A stretch of DNA of 64,000 nt from Methylocapsa palsarum (GTDB lineage: Bacteria > Pseudomonadota > Alphaproteobacteria > Rhizobiales > Beijerinckiaceae), in NCBI RefSeq assembly GCF_900114285.1, contig NZ_FOSN01000017.1, forward strand, positions 1 to 64,000, written 5' to 3'. Of the stretch, positions 19,374-28,620 are shown piece by piece. Each line of letters starts with the position of its first letter. Within the stretch, counting starts at the first letter, position 1. Both the position numbers and the translations under genes were made by a program. The notes beneath the pieces were generated by a model. That model did not search any database and was not told the origin of the DNA. It saw only the letters and a program-made list of their open reading frames with translations.

Positions 19374-20453
19374 TTAGACTTGTAACGCTTCGCCGCGGGG
19401 CGGGACGACTGCTTGCGCAAGCGCTGATCGAAGCCGCTCTCTTTGCGCGTCGTCCGCCGGAATCCCGAACCGGAGCCAGTCGGGACGCGCCGCGAAACGC
19501 CGCGCAAGGATGCCCGCCTGCCCAAGAGCGCCAAAGAGGCGTTGCGCATTTTCGTGCCGGACGAGGCGAAACAGCAGGGTGTCGCCGATCGCCTGAAACC
19601 CTGCGTCCGACAAGAGTGCGTCGAGCGCCGTTCCGTCCGCCGCGAGCCTCGCCCCCGCGCGCGCGATCCAGCCGGCGTCCGCCAGGGCCTTGCCTCCGGT
19701 CTCGATGGCCGCGCCTGAAACCGGCCAGGGTCCGAGCGCCGCGCGCAAACGTTCCGCCATCGGCTCGGGCGCGATCGCGAAGCCGAGCCGAAGGCCGGCG
19801 AGGCCAAAGGTTTTTCCAAACGAACGCAGGACGATGGCGCCCTCCGGGAGGACGGGAACGAGGCTCGCGGCCGGGGGAAGAAAGTCGATAAAGGCTTCGT
19901 CCACGATCAGAACGCCGCCGCGCGCGCGAAGCGCCGCCGCAAGCCGGAGAAGTTCGCCCGCCGGGATCAGCCGTCCGTCGGGATTGTTGGGATTGACCAC
20001 GACCGCGGCGTCGAATTCCGCGAGTTGCTCGATCTTGCCCGTGATCATGACCTCCGCGCCGCTCGCGCGCCAGCGCCGGGCGTGCTCGCCGTAAGTGAAG
20101 TCGAGGATTCCGACGCGCCGCGCCGGGAAGAGGAACGGCAGCCAGTTGATGATCGCCTGGGTTCCTGGCGCGGCCGTCGCCATTACGGGCGAACGCGCCC
20201 CATAGGCGAGCGCCGCCGCGCGTTCGAGCCGCGCCAGATCCGCGCCGTCGGGCAGGCGCGCAAAGGCCTCAAGCGGCAGATCGGCGACCGGATAGGGATG
20301 CGGATTGACGCCGGTCGAAAGATCGAGCCAAGGCTCGGGCGCTTGCGGAAACGCCCGCCGCGCCGCCGCCAGATTGCCGCCATGCGCGTCGCCGTCTAAG
20401 TCATGGCCATAACAATCTGCCACGATCCGAGCTTCGGCGGGACGATCATTCAT
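19374..20453 (-). CDS. cobC: threonine-phosphate decarboxylase (cobalamin side chain)
   Basis: A 359-residue PLP enzyme of the HisC-like aminotransferase fold. It makes (R)-1-amino-2-propanol phosphate, the linker between the corrin ring and the lower ligand. HGGNLAAARRAFP, DLSTGVNPHPYP, NPNNPDGR and the PLP lysine in RSFGKTFGLAGLRLG are clear. The ATG shares a CATG with the divergent cbiB start; a GTG ten codons in is another possible start. The product acts in the next step together with CbiB. Confidence 0.9.
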   Translation of the reverse strand: MNDRPAEARIVADCYGHDLDGDAHGGNLAAARRAFPQAPEPWLDLSTGVNPHPYPVADLPLEAFARLPDGADLARLERAAALAYGARSPVMATAAPGTQAIINWLPFLFPARRVGILDFTYGEHARRWRASGAEVMITGKIEQLAEFDAAVVVNPNNPDGRLIPAGELLRLAAALRARGGVLIVDEAFIDFLPPAASLVPVLPEGAIVLRSFGKTFGLAGLRLGFAIAPEPMAERLRAALGPWPVSGAAIETGGKALADAGWIARAGARLAADGTALDALLSDAGFQAIGDTLLFRLVRHENAQRLFGALGQAGILARRFAARPDWLRFGIPADDAQRERLRSALAQAVVPPRGEALQV

Positions 20454-21432
20454 GGACTTTTTCGCCTCCGTTCCGCTCGCGGCGCTCGCCCTGGCGATCG
20501 AGGCCTGCGCCGGCTATCCGCGCTGGCTGTTCCGGGCCATCGGCCATCCGGTGACCTGGATCGGCGCGCTGATCGCCTGTCTCGACGCCCGGCTGAACCG
20601 CGAGAATTGGCCCTTCACACGGCGGCGCGTCGCGGGGTTCGCCGCGCTCGCCGCGATCCTCGCCGCCGCGGGCGGATGCGCTCATGGTCTTGGCCTTCTG
20701 CTGGCGGCTTTGCCCCGCCCGCTGGGTTTTATCGCCTCTGCGCTTATCGCGTCGAGCCTCATCGCGCAACGCAGCCTTTCGTCCCATGTGCTGGCCGTCG
20801 CCGACGCTCTCGACGACGAGGGCGTCGGCGCGGGACGAAGGGCGGTCGCCGCCATCGTCGGGCGCGACGTCGCCGATCTCGACGAGGCCGGAATCGCCCG
20901 TGCCGCCATCGAAAGCCTAGCCGAGAATTTTTCCGACGGGATCGTCGCGCCCTTATTCTGGCTCACGTTGGGCGGCCTCGCTGGCGGGGCGTGCTACAAG
21001 GCCGTCAACACCGCCGACAGCATGATCGGCCATCGCACCGCGCGCCATGACGCCTTCGGCTATTCCAGCGCGAAACTCGACGATCTATTGAATCTCGTTC
21101 CCGCGCGACTCTCAGTCCTGTGGGTCGGCACCGCCGCCTGCGTCATACCCGGCGCGTCGGCGACGAGCGTTTTCCGAATCGCTTGGCGCGACGCCGCCGG
21201 GCGCGCCTCGCCCAACGCCGGCTGGCCGGAGGCGGCTTTCGCCGGCGCGCTCCGCCTGCGCCTCGGCGGCCCGCGCTCCTATGGCGCGGTCAAGATCGAG
21301 GACGGCTGGATCGGTGAGGGGAAGGAGCGCGCGGGAAGCGCGGACATCAGGCGCGCTTTAAGGTTGTACTGGTGGGCGTGCGCGGCGCAGGGGTGCGCGC
21401 TGGCGGCGGGTACGGTCTTGGCGCTGCGTTGA
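20452..21432 (+). CDS. cbiB: adenosylcobinamide-phosphate synthase
   Basis: A 326-residue integral membrane protein that attaches aminopropanol phosphate to adenosylcobyric acid. Family signatures are HPVTWIGALIACLD, ESLAENFSDGIVAPLFW, NTADSMIGHR and FGYSSAKLDDLLNLVPAR. Several hydrophobic helices are visible. Divergent from cobC, whose product supplies its substrate; the two start codons overlap. Called CobD in the aerobic nomenclature. Confidence 0.92.
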   Translation: MDFFASVPLAALALAIEACAGYPRWLFRAIGHPVTWIGALIACLDARLNRENWPFTRRRVAGFAALAAILAAAGGCAHGLGLLLAALPRPLGFIASALIASSLIAQRSLSSHVLAVADALDDEGVGAGRRAVAAIVGRDVADLDEAGIARAAIESLAENFSDGIVAPLFWLTLGGLAGGACYKAVNTADSMIGHRTARHDAFGYSSAKLDDLLNLVPARLSVLWVGTAACVIPGASATSVFRIAWRDAAGRASPNAGWPEAAFAGALRLRLGGPRSYGAVKIEDGWIGEGKERAGSADIRRALRLYWWACAAQGCALAAGTVLALR

Positions 21433-21489
21433 TTCCGGCTCTTTCCGCGAGAGAAGCGAGGCGCCTGAAGCGGGCGCGTTGGGGCCTTG

Positions 21490-21570
21490 ATTGCTCCGGG
21501 CGACGATTTTGCTCGCGGGATTTCAAGGCTGTCGATAGTAAAATTTCAAGCAGGGCGAAACCGGAGCAAT
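21490..21570 (+). promoter_or_regulatory. inverted repeat in the arylsulfatase leader
   Basis: ATTGCTCCGG (21490-21499) and CCGGAGCAAT (21561-21570) are exact reverse complements. Between them ATTTCAAG occurs twice. A transcript through here could fold into one long stem just upstream of the arylsulfatase start. Function is not known. Confidence 0.4.
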
Positions 21571-21607
21571 TAACTGGTTCAAAGGACTCTTCAAGCATAA
21601 CCGAGGG

Positions 21608-23089
21608 ATGCAAATGAATTCTTCTATCTCGACGCGCATCGTCCGCGATTTCGTCGTCCTGGCGCTGCTCTTGCTCCCTTGGTCCGCCAAGGCCCAGCAG
21701 GGCGATGCGCCGTCGCGGCCGGAAGTCTTCCTGCCTCCGAACATCGTCTACATTGTCTCCGATGATCAGGGCTGGAAGGACGTCGGCTATCACGGCTCCG
21801 ACATCCGGACGCCCAATATCGACGCGCTGGCGCAGGGCGGCGCCCGGCTTGAGCAATTCTACGCCCAGCCGATGTGCACGCCGACCCGCGCGGCCTTGAT
21901 GACCGGGCGTTACCCGTTTCGATATGGCCTGCAGACCGCGGTGATCGCCTCGAACCACACTTATGGCCTGCCGACCGACGAATATCTTCTGCCGCAGGCG
22001 TTGAAGGACGCGGGCTACAAGACAGCGATCATCGGCAAATGGCACCTTGGCCACGCTGACCCGAAATACTGGCCGCGCCAACGAGGTTTTGACTATCAAT
22101 ACGGGCCGCTGATCGGGGAAATCGACTATTTCACCCATGAGCAACATCATGTGGTGGACTGGTATCGCGACAACGTTCGCGTCAATGAGGACGGCTATTC
22201 GACGACATTGCTCGGAAACGACGCGGTCAAGCTGATCGAAGAGCATGACAACAGGGTTCCGCTTTATCTGTACCTGACGTTCAACGCGCCGCACACGCCC
22301 TATCAGGCCCCGCAAAACGATCTCGATCGCTACAGTAGCGTCGCCGATCCCAGCCGCCGCGCCTATTCGGCCATGATCACCGCCATGGACGAACAGATTG
22401 GCCGCGTGGTCGAGGCTTTGGACAAGAAGAAAATGCGCCAGAATACGCTCATCATGTTCCAGAGCGATAATGGCGGCACGAAAAATCCCATGTTCGCCGG
22501 CGAAGGCGATATGTCGAAAATCAAGATTCCAGTCGACAACGGCCCATATCGCGAGGGGAAGGCCTCGCTCTACGAGGGCGGCGTCCGGGTGATTTCGCTC
22601 GCCAACTGGCCGGGCCATATCAAGCCCGGAAGCATCGTCAATGAAATGATCCACGTCGTCGACGCCTACCCGACGCTGATCGGACTGGCCAAAGGGAGGC
22701 TTGAAAAGAACAAGCCCCTGGATGGCCTCGATGTCTGGGAGACGATCAGCGGGGGCAAGCCCTCGCCGCGAACTGAAATCGTCTACAACATCGAGCCTTT
22801 TCGCGCCGGAGTCCGTCAGGGCGATTGGAAGCTGATCTGGCGCACGCCGCTGCCGGCCGGCGTCGAGTTGTACAATATCGCGCGGGATCCTTACGAGAAA
22901 GACAATCTTGCGGCGGCGAATCCCGACAAGGTCGACTCCCTGCAAAAACGCGCCAACGAACTCGCCGCGACCATGGCCAAACCTCTGTTTCTGGACGCCG
23001 AGTTCAAGGCCGTGCTGCAGAGGCTCAAGACGCCGCCGGCTCTTCCGGACGATGACGCGGTTCTTTTCGGGCAAAGCGACGACGATTGA
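21608..23089 (+). CDS. exported arylsulfatase
   Basis: A 493-residue sulfatase that hydrolyses sulfate esters in the periplasm. The signal peptide spans about residues 1-29 (FVVLALLLLPWSAKAQ). The metal-site aspartates are in YIVSDDQGW (D52, D53). The catalytic cysteine C90 lies in CTPTR, the CxPxR motif that is converted to formylglycine, so a formylglycine-generating enzyme is needed from elsewhere. GKWHLGH and SDNGG are further active-site pieces. ATG 21614 is an alternative start. It has no partner gene here. Confidence 0.9.
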   Translation: MQMNSSISTRIVRDFVVLALLLLPWSAKAQQGDAPSRPEVFLPPNIVYIVSDDQGWKDVGYHGSDIRTPNIDALAQGGARLEQFYAQPMCTPTRAALMTGRYPFRYGLQTAVIASNHTYGLPTDEYLLPQALKDAGYKTAIIGKWHLGHADPKYWPRQRGFDYQYGPLIGEIDYFTHEQHHVVDWYRDNVRVNEDGYSTTLLGNDAVKLIEEHDNRVPLYLYLTFNAPHTPYQAPQNDLDRYSSVADPSRRAYSAMITAMDEQIGRVVEALDKKKMRQNTLIMFQSDNGGTKNPMFAGEGDMSKIKIPVDNGPYREGKASLYEGGVRVISLANWPGHIKPGSIVNEMIHVVDAYPTLIGLAKGRLEKNKPLDGLDVWETISGGKPSPRTEIVYNIEPFRAGVRQGDWKLIWRTPLPAGVELYNIARDPYEKDNLAAANPDKVDSLQKRANELAATMAKPLFLDAEFKAVLQRLKTPPALPDDDAVLFGQSDDD

Positions 23090-23444
23090 AAATGAAATCG
23101 AGCCTTTGCCGCAATGGACGGCGCGACGCCTCTCGTCGCGCCTCGCCCAATGCCTTTATAAAGAGGGATTGTCGGCGACGCACTAACGCGGCGATCGCAC
23201 GGAGGGCGTCCGAACCCGCTCTCTCTCACTTCGTACAGCGGCGACTCATCTGGCGCAGCAGCTCTCGCCGCCGCGCCGGTTAGCGGATCGTCGAAGCCGC
23301 GATCGACTTTACCAACGCGGCGATACGCGACGCCGCAATCTCATCCCGCCGAGGAGCAGAAAATAAACCGGACGTCCTCGGGGCCGCCCGGTTTGTTCGA
23401 TTTCCTCTTTTGGCGTCTCGTCGCGGCGAATGCGCCGTCGCGCC
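23090..23444. other. intergenic stretch after the arylsulfatase
   Basis: No supported gene. The only clear element is the hairpin at 23120-23142. Confidence 0.5.
23120..23142 (+). terminator. hairpin after the arylsulfatase
   Basis: GGCGCGACG and CGTCGCGCC form a perfect 9-bp stem around a CCTCT loop, 30 bases after the stop codon. There is no T-run, so it may end transcription weakly or protect the 3' end. Confidence 0.45.
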
Positions 23445-23675
23445 TTACGGCCTGAGGCCGAGTTTCTCCATACACGCCGCGTATTGAAAATACGCGCCCT
23501 TGGCGAGAGCGCTCGTGTTGATGTCACTACCGCTGTCTTTCGGATATTCCTTGTGCGCCTCCGCCCAGCATTTTTCGGTCGCGGCCTCTCGCGTCATGTT
23601 CTCCGACCACGCGATTCCGCTCCCGCCTGCTGAAAAAACACAAGCCAAAGCCGCTGTTTTGAGCCAGAATTTCAT
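23445..23675 (-). CDS. small secreted protein
   Basis: A 76-residue protein with a clear signal peptide (MKFWLKTAALACVFSAGGSGIAWS). The 50-residue mature part has two cysteines (EKCWAEAHKEYPKDSG and YAACMEKLGL) that could form one disulfide. GGGGA stands about 6 bases before the ATG. Function unknown; no neighbour gives a hint. Confidence 0.6.
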   Translation of the reverse strand: MKFWLKTAALACVFSAGGSGIAWSENMTREAATEKCWAEAHKEYPKDSGSDINTSALAKGAYFQYAACMEKLGLRP

Positions 23676-23904
23676 GTACGTTCCCCTTTGGATTTCGCCG
23701 GAAAATCAACTCCAGCGCTTAAATCTAACGCCTATCGCGGTGACGGACAACCGCGCAGATAGTTTAGCTTTGGCTGAAAAGAGTTCACGGATGGACTCGC
23801 CGCCATCGCCAAGCGCTCGCCGAAAGCGCACTGGAACGCCTCGTAGATATTCGGGAAGAAAATCACGCGCGGCTGCAACCTTGTCGTGTGTTCCGACATT
23901 CCCC

Positions 23905-24945
23905 TCATCCCATCAACACCGGGCCGCCGGCCTTCTTCCAGGCGTCGATGCCGCCCTCGATGTGGCGGGCGCTTGTGAGGCCGGCGTCTTGAGCCGCCTG
24001 CACCGCCATCGCCGAGCGCTCGCCGTAGGCGCAGTAAAAGACGATCTGCTTCCCCGTCGCCGCGGCCAGTTCGTGCAGAACGCCTCCCGCGCCGATATTC
24101 TCCTGCAATTGCGTGTAGGGCGCGTGCAGCGCGCCGGGAATGCCGCCGTGCCGCAAACGCTCGCTCTTCTCGCGCAGGTCCACGAGCGCGATCTCGGGCC
24201 GCCCCATGAGGCCAATGGCCTCGGCCACGGAGACCGCCCAGCCCATGCGCGCGATCTCATCCTGGTGGAGGCCGACATGCATGTTCGTCGGCACCGCCAC
24301 ATCCATCATCTTAGGATTGGCGAGTTTCAGATTGTTCATAAGTTCGGCGTATTCGCCGGGGGAGGAAACCTGTAGGCGCGGGTTGTAGCGCCTTTCCTCG
24401 CCGATAGTCGAGACCGTGTCGCCCTTGTAGTCGTGCCCCGGATAAACGAGCGTCTCGTCGGGCAGTTTCAACAGCTTGCCGAAGATCGACTTGTATTGCG
24501 CGCGGGCGTCGCCGTTCTGAAAGTCGGTTCGGCCGGTGCCGCGAATGAGCAGCGTGTCGCCGGTGAAAATGCGGCCTTCCATAAGGAAGCAATAGGAATC
24601 GTCGGTGTGGCCCGGCGTGTAGAGAACGTCGAGGCTCAATCCCGCGATATCGATTTGGTCGCCCTCGGCGACGCGCATGGAGACGACGTCGGCATGGGTC
24701 TGCTCGCCCATCACGGTGATGCAATGGGTGCGGTCGCGCAGCGCGCCGAGGCCGGTGACGTGATCGGCGTGCAGATGGGTGTCGACCGCCTTGACGAGCT
24801 TGAGGTCGAGTTCGCGCACGAGCTGGAGGTAGCGCTCGACTTTTTCCAGCACCGGATCGATGATCAGCGCCTCTCCGCCCGCCCGGCTGGCGATGAGATA
24901 GGTGTAGGTTGAGGAAACGCCGTCGAAGAGCTGTCGGAAGATCAT
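23905..24945 (-). CDS. persulfide dioxygenase-rhodanese fusion
   Basis: About 346 residues. The N-terminal metallo-beta-lactamase fold resembles ETHE1/Blh: THLHADH holds the iron ligands, with TPGHTDDSYCF and YPGHDYKGD. The C-terminal rhodanese domain has the active cysteine in FYCAYGERSAMA. Together they oxidise glutathione persulfide to sulfite and move sulfur between acceptors. I start at MIFRQLFD, which has GGGAGT upstream. It is 47 bases downstream of the YeiH-like exporter gene on the same strand, a sulfide-detoxification pairing. Confidence 0.88.
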   Translation of the reverse strand: MIFRQLFDGVSSTYTYLIASRAGGEALIIDPVLEKVERYLQLVRELDLKLVKAVDTHLHADHVTGLGALRDRTHCITVMGEQTHADVVSMRVAEGDQIDIAGLSLDVLYTPGHTDDSYCFLMEGRIFTGDTLLIRGTGRTDFQNGDARAQYKSIFGKLLKLPDETLVYPGHDYKGDTVSTIGEERRYNPRLQVSSPGEYAELMNNLKLANPKMMDVAVPTNMHVGLHQDEIARMGWAVSVAEAIGLMGRPEIALVDLREKSERLRHGGIPGALHAPYTQLQENIGAGGVLHELAAATGKQIVFYCAYGERSAMAVQAAQDAGLTSARHIEGGIDAWKKAGGPVLMG

Positions 24946-24992
24946 GGCGGACTCCCATTTTAACCTGGCGGGCTGGGGCATTGTTCTTATGA

Positions 24993-26096
24993 CTAGGCCA
25001 GTTCCACCGCGATGAGCACAATGGCCGCGATCAGGGCTGTCTCTGCGGCCATGAGGCCGACAGGGCGCCAGCCGACCGCGGCGAGGTCCTTGAACGAGGT
25101 TTTAGTTCCCAGGGCCGCGATGGCGGTTACGAGGCACCAGCGCGAGACCTCCCCGGCCGCGCTGCTCACGGGTTTCGGCAGCAGGCCGACGCTGTTCACG
25201 ACAACGAGGGCGGCGAAGCCGACAAGAAAAAGGGGAAGGGCCGGTTTCGCGCCGCTTTTGCCGCGCCTCGCGCCGCGATTGACGAGAAATGCGATCGCGA
25301 ACACCACAGGAAGCAACATCGTGACCCGCAGCAGCTTGACGTAGGTCGCGACGTCGCCTGTGAGCGGCGAGATGGAGTAACCGGCGCCGACAGCCTGAGC
25401 GACGTCGTGAATGGTGCCGCCGAGGAAAATTCCGGCGCTGGTGTTGTCGAGGCCGATTGCGGCCACGAACAGCGGATAGACGATCATGGCGATGGTGGAG
25501 AGAATAGTCACCGTCACCACGGTGAGCAATGTGTCGCGTTCGCTCTCGTCGGTGCGGGGCAGCACCGAGGCGATGGCGAGGGCCGCCGAAGCGCCGCAGA
25601 TGCCGACGGAGCCGCCGGACAGCACGCCGAAGGAGCGGCTTAGCCCCAGCCGCGGGGCGGCGAAGGCGCCGAGCGCGACGGCGCCGGCGATCCCCGTCAC
25701 GACCGCGGCGATCGGCATCGCGCCGAGTTCGAGGATCTGGCCCGCAGTGATTCTCGCTCCAAGCAGAGCGACGCCAACGCGCAGCACGGCCTTCGACGAG
25801 AATTCGATCCCGGTCACGCAGCGGCCTTCCTGATGGAGAAAGTGAAAGGTCATTCCGAACAGGAGAGCGAACAACATCACCGGAGACTGATAGTGTTGCG
25901 ACAGCCAAGTCGCCGCCAGGGCGATGGTGGCTGACAGCAAAAAGCCCGGATAGATCTTGAGAAACAGCGCCTGCCAGCGCGCCGCTTGCGGCCGGGCCGG
26001 AGCTGGCGACACGGCGTGAGAGAGGCCTTCCATTCCGTCGTAAGACTGGAAGATCGCGCGCACGGAATCGGTGTCCGTATCGAGGTCGGAACTCAT
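24993..26096 (-). CDS. YeiH-family putative sulfate/sulfur-anion exporter
   Basis: A 367-residue membrane protein with about ten hydrophobic helices. Family features are GVALLGARIT, the glycine-rich FGVLSGGSVGICGASAALA and GGTIHDVAQAVGAGY. UPF0324 members are often found with cysteine or sulfur-oxidation genes and are proposed exporters; the substrate is inferred. Here it precedes the persulfide dioxygenase gene, so it may export the sulfite or other product. A 13-bp palindrome lies just upstream. Confidence 0.82.
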   Translation of the reverse strand: MSSDLDTDTDSVRAIFQSYDGMEGLSHAVSPAPARPQAARWQALFLKIYPGFLLSATIALAATWLSQHYQSPVMLFALLFGMTFHFLHQEGRCVTGIEFSSKAVLRVGVALLGARITAGQILELGAMPIAAVVTGIAGAVALGAFAAPRLGLSRSFGVLSGGSVGICGASAALAIASVLPRTDESERDTLLTVVTVTILSTIAMIVYPLFVAAIGLDNTSAGIFLGGTIHDVAQAVGAGYSISPLTGDVATYVKLLRVTMLLPVVFAIAFLVNRGARRGKSGAKPALPLFLVGFAALVVVNSVGLLPKPVSSAAGEVSRWCLVTAIAALGTKTSFKDLAAVGWRPVGLMAAETALIAAIVLIAVELA

Positions 26097-26113
26097 GACG
26101 ACCCGCTTTCCCT

Positions 26114-26126
26114 CAATATGATATTG
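26114..26126. promoter_or_regulatory. palindrome upstream of the sulfur operon
   Basis: CAATAT-G-ATATTG is a perfect palindrome with a one-base centre, 18 bases upstream of the YeiH-like gene start. AT-rich palindromes of this type are bound by ArsR-family persulfide sensors (BigR/SqrR) in similar operons, but no such regulator is in this window. Confidence 0.35.
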
Positions 26127-26357
26127 CGATGATAGTGCGCGAAGCCGCCCGGGCTATCCTCGCTATCAGCAAGGGACATGAAAGGGCATCGTATCCGGAA
26201 ATCGAAAGAAACCAAATCCTGACAAAAAGCTCAGGCCCTGACGAGGCGATCCGGTCCGGGCGAGGAAATCGGTCCCGACGCCGCGGCGCCGGTTTTACCT
26301 TATGGCGCGCGTCGTTTATTGATGTCGCGCCCCGAACATCCGATTGGAGTGGATCCC

Positions 26358-27143
26358 ATGGGAGACGAGCCCGAGACTCTCCTTGATTCCGTGACGTCGC
26401 GCTTTGCGATGGGGAAGAACGTGCTGGCGCGGACGACGAAGCTCCTCGGCCAGGCGACTTTCCGGATCAAGCGGGGCAAGCCCGCCGAAACCATCGAGGA
26501 ACTCGGCAAACGCTGGCCGCTCAGCGCGAGCCAGCGCGCGTTCCTGCTTGAATTCGGCGCCGCGAAGTCCGGCGCCGCCTTTATCGACGAGAAGGTTCAG
26601 GCCATCAACCGGGCGGCCTTCCATCGCTCCGCCTTCGCGCTCAATGGGTTCACGCATCTCTTTTTTGTCGATCTCGCGGCGCAGCTGTCGTTTTCGCTGC
26701 CGCAGCTCAAGCTGGCTCTCGTCGCGGCGAATCTCTTGCTCGCGGGGCTCGCCTATTTCGAGATGCGGCGGCAGTTCCGTTCGCTTGTCGCCGGACCGAA
26801 CGCATTGCCGCCAAAGCGCCGTTTCGGGGGGCTTTTTTCCAACCCGAGGTACAACAAGGCGGTCAAGAAAAATTCGCGCCATTACGCGAGAAGCGCCTGG
26901 ACGGCGCAGACGCTTTACCGGCCGGCCTATTTCGCCAACGCCATCTTGATCTTCCTCGGCTCGCAATTCATTCTCGCGCCCGGCGGTCTGATCTTTCCGT
27001 TCGGCTTCATCATCGGCAAGATTTCCGGGCTTTTGACGACGCTGGTCGCGGCGTTCGACGTCTGGCGCGGCGTCCGGACCGGGGATGACGCGCGCGTCGC
27101 CCGCGAGCGTGAGGTTTCAGTCTACCGCGACCTCGACATCTGA
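26358..27143 (+). CDS. membrane protein of unknown function
   Basis: A 261-residue protein with three hydrophobic segments: THLFFVDLAAQLSFSLPQ/LALVAANLLLAGLAYF in the middle and AILIFLGSQFILAPGGLIF/GFIIGKISGLLTTL near the end. The N-terminal 80 residues are soluble and helical, and a basic loop lies between the membrane parts. GGAGTGG lies just before the ATG at 26358, which I prefer over an upstream start. No family recognised. It converges on the cobQ gene. Confidence 0.6.
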   Translation: MGDEPETLLDSVTSRFAMGKNVLARTTKLLGQATFRIKRGKPAETIEELGKRWPLSASQRAFLLEFGAAKSGAAFIDEKVQAINRAAFHRSAFALNGFTHLFFVDLAAQLSFSLPQLKLALVAANLLLAGLAYFEMRRQFRSLVAGPNALPPKRRFGGLFSNPRYNKAVKKNSRHYARSAWTAQTLYRPAYFANAILIFLGSQFILAPGGLIFPFGFIIGKISGLLTTLVAAFDVWRGVRTGDDARVAREREVSVYRDLDI

Positions 27144-27151
27144 GACGGTCA

Positions 27152-28594
27152 TCAGCCCGCGAGGGTCAGCAGAACATCAAGATCGATATGCGTCTCGAGA
27201 TGGGCGGCGACGGCGTCGAGCGCGTCCTCGATCATCGCGTCATGCGAGAGCCCCGAGCTTTCTCCTCCGAGCCGCGCGAGCAGCGCGCCGCGTTGCGCCG
27301 GATCGGCGAAGAGGCCATGGACATAGCAGCCCATGATCTTTCCATTTGCGGAGACGGCGCCGTCCGCGCGGCCGTCGTCGAAACGGAGCATCGGCCGCGC
27401 GCAATCGGGGCCGATGGTCCGGCCAAGATGCATTTCATAGCCTGAGAAAGCCGCGCCGTTCCCGGCGGTTTCCCCGTGGACGGGTTTCAGGATCTTTTCG
27501 CCCGAAAACTCCGTCTCGACGTCGAGGAGGCCAAGCCCTCGCGCCTCGCCGGGCGGACCCTCGAACCCCTGCGGATCCCGGATCGATCGGCCGAGCATCT
27601 GATAGCCCCCGCATAGCCCCAGGACATGGCCGCCGCGCCGCGCATGCGCGAAGAGATCGACGTCCCAGCCTTCGCTCCTCAGCGCCGCGAGGTCGCGCAA
27701 GGTCGTCTTGGAGCCGGGGAGGATCACCAGCGCAGATTCGACCGGAAGCGTCTCGCCTTCGCGGACCATCACGAGACGGACGTCCTTTTCGAGGATGAAA
27801 GGATCGAGATCGTCGAAATTGGCGATGCCGGGAAGGACCGGAACCGCGATCACGATCGATCCGCCGCCCACAAGCGCCTTGCCTGCAAGCGCCATGGAAT
27901 CCTCGGCCGGCAGGCGCGCCGCCTCCTTGCAAAACGGAACAAGGCCGAGCGCCGGCCAGGAGGTCATCTGCGCGATCAGCCGCATGCCGTCCTCGAACAG
28001 AGCCGGATCGCCGCGAAATTTATTGACCAGGAAGCCCCTGATCATGGCGGCGTCGGAGGAATCGAGCACTGCGTTCGTCCCCGCGATCTGCGCGATCACG
28101 CCGCCGCGATCGATGTCGCCGATGAGGATCACCGGCACATCGGCGGCGCGGGCGAAGCCCATATTCGCGATGTCGTTCTTGCGCAGGTTGATTTCCGACG
28201 CGCTGCCGGCGCCTTCGACGATCACGAGATCGGCCTGCGCGGCGAGCCTTTCGAAACTCTCCAGTACGACGGACAGCAGCCTCGGCTTCCAGTTCTGGTA
28301 CTCGCCGGCCTTTGCCCGCCCCGCGACCTTTCCGCCGACGATGATCTGGGAGCCGGTTTCGCTTTGCGGCTTCAAAAGAACGGGGTTCATATCGGTCGTC
28401 GGGGCGACGCCGCAGGCTTTGGCCTGCAGCGCCTGCGCGCGGCCGATTTCGCCGCCGTCCGCCGTTACGGCGGCGTTGTTCGACATGTTCTGTGGCTTGA
28501 ACGGGCGGACGATCAGTCCGCGGTTGCGATAGGCCCGGCACAGCCCCGCGACGATCAGGGATTTGCCGACGTCGGAGCCCGTGCCCTGCAGCAT
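27152..28594 (-). CDS. cobQ: cobyric acid synthase
   Basis: About 480 residues. It amidates four side chains of adenosylcobyrinic a,c-diamide using glutamine. An N-terminal P-loop-like ATPase domain ([30 protein letters not shown]) is joined to a C-terminal class-I-like amidotransferase with the cysteine in [12 protein letters not shown]. The open frame runs 150 codons further upstream, but that part is a shadow of cobO. ATG 28594 is the first plausible start; a CTG overlapping the cobO stop would add ten residues. Confidence 0.93.
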   Translation of the reverse strand: MLQGTGSDVGKSLIVAGLCRAYRNRGLIVRPFKPQNMSNNAAVTADGGEIGRAQALQAKACGVAPTTDMNPVLLKPQSETGSQIIVGGKVAGRAKAGEYQNWKPRLLSVVLESFERLAAQADLVIVEGAGSASEINLRKNDIANMGFARAADVPVILIGDIDRGGVIAQIAGTNAVLDSSDAAMIRGFLVNKFRGDPALFEDGMRLIAQMTSWPALGLVPFCKEAARLPAEDSMALAGKALVGGGSIVIAVPVLPGIANFDDLDPFILEKDVRLVMVREGETLPVESALVILPGSKTTLRDLAALRSEGWDVDLFAHARRGGHVLGLCGGYQMLGRSIRDPQGFEGPPGEARGLGLLDVETEFSGEKILKPVHGETAGNGAAFSGYEMHLGRTIGPDCARPMLRFDDGRADGAVSANGKIMGCYVHGLFADPAQRGALLARLGGESSGLSHDAMIEDALDAVAAHLETHIDLDVLLTLAG

Positions 28595-28620
28595 CAAGGC
28601 TTTCGCGCGAGACGGCTTCG

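Noticed and set aside
21347-23074. 575-codon frame on the minus strand
   Set aside because: Antisense to the arylsulfatase; no recognisable domain.
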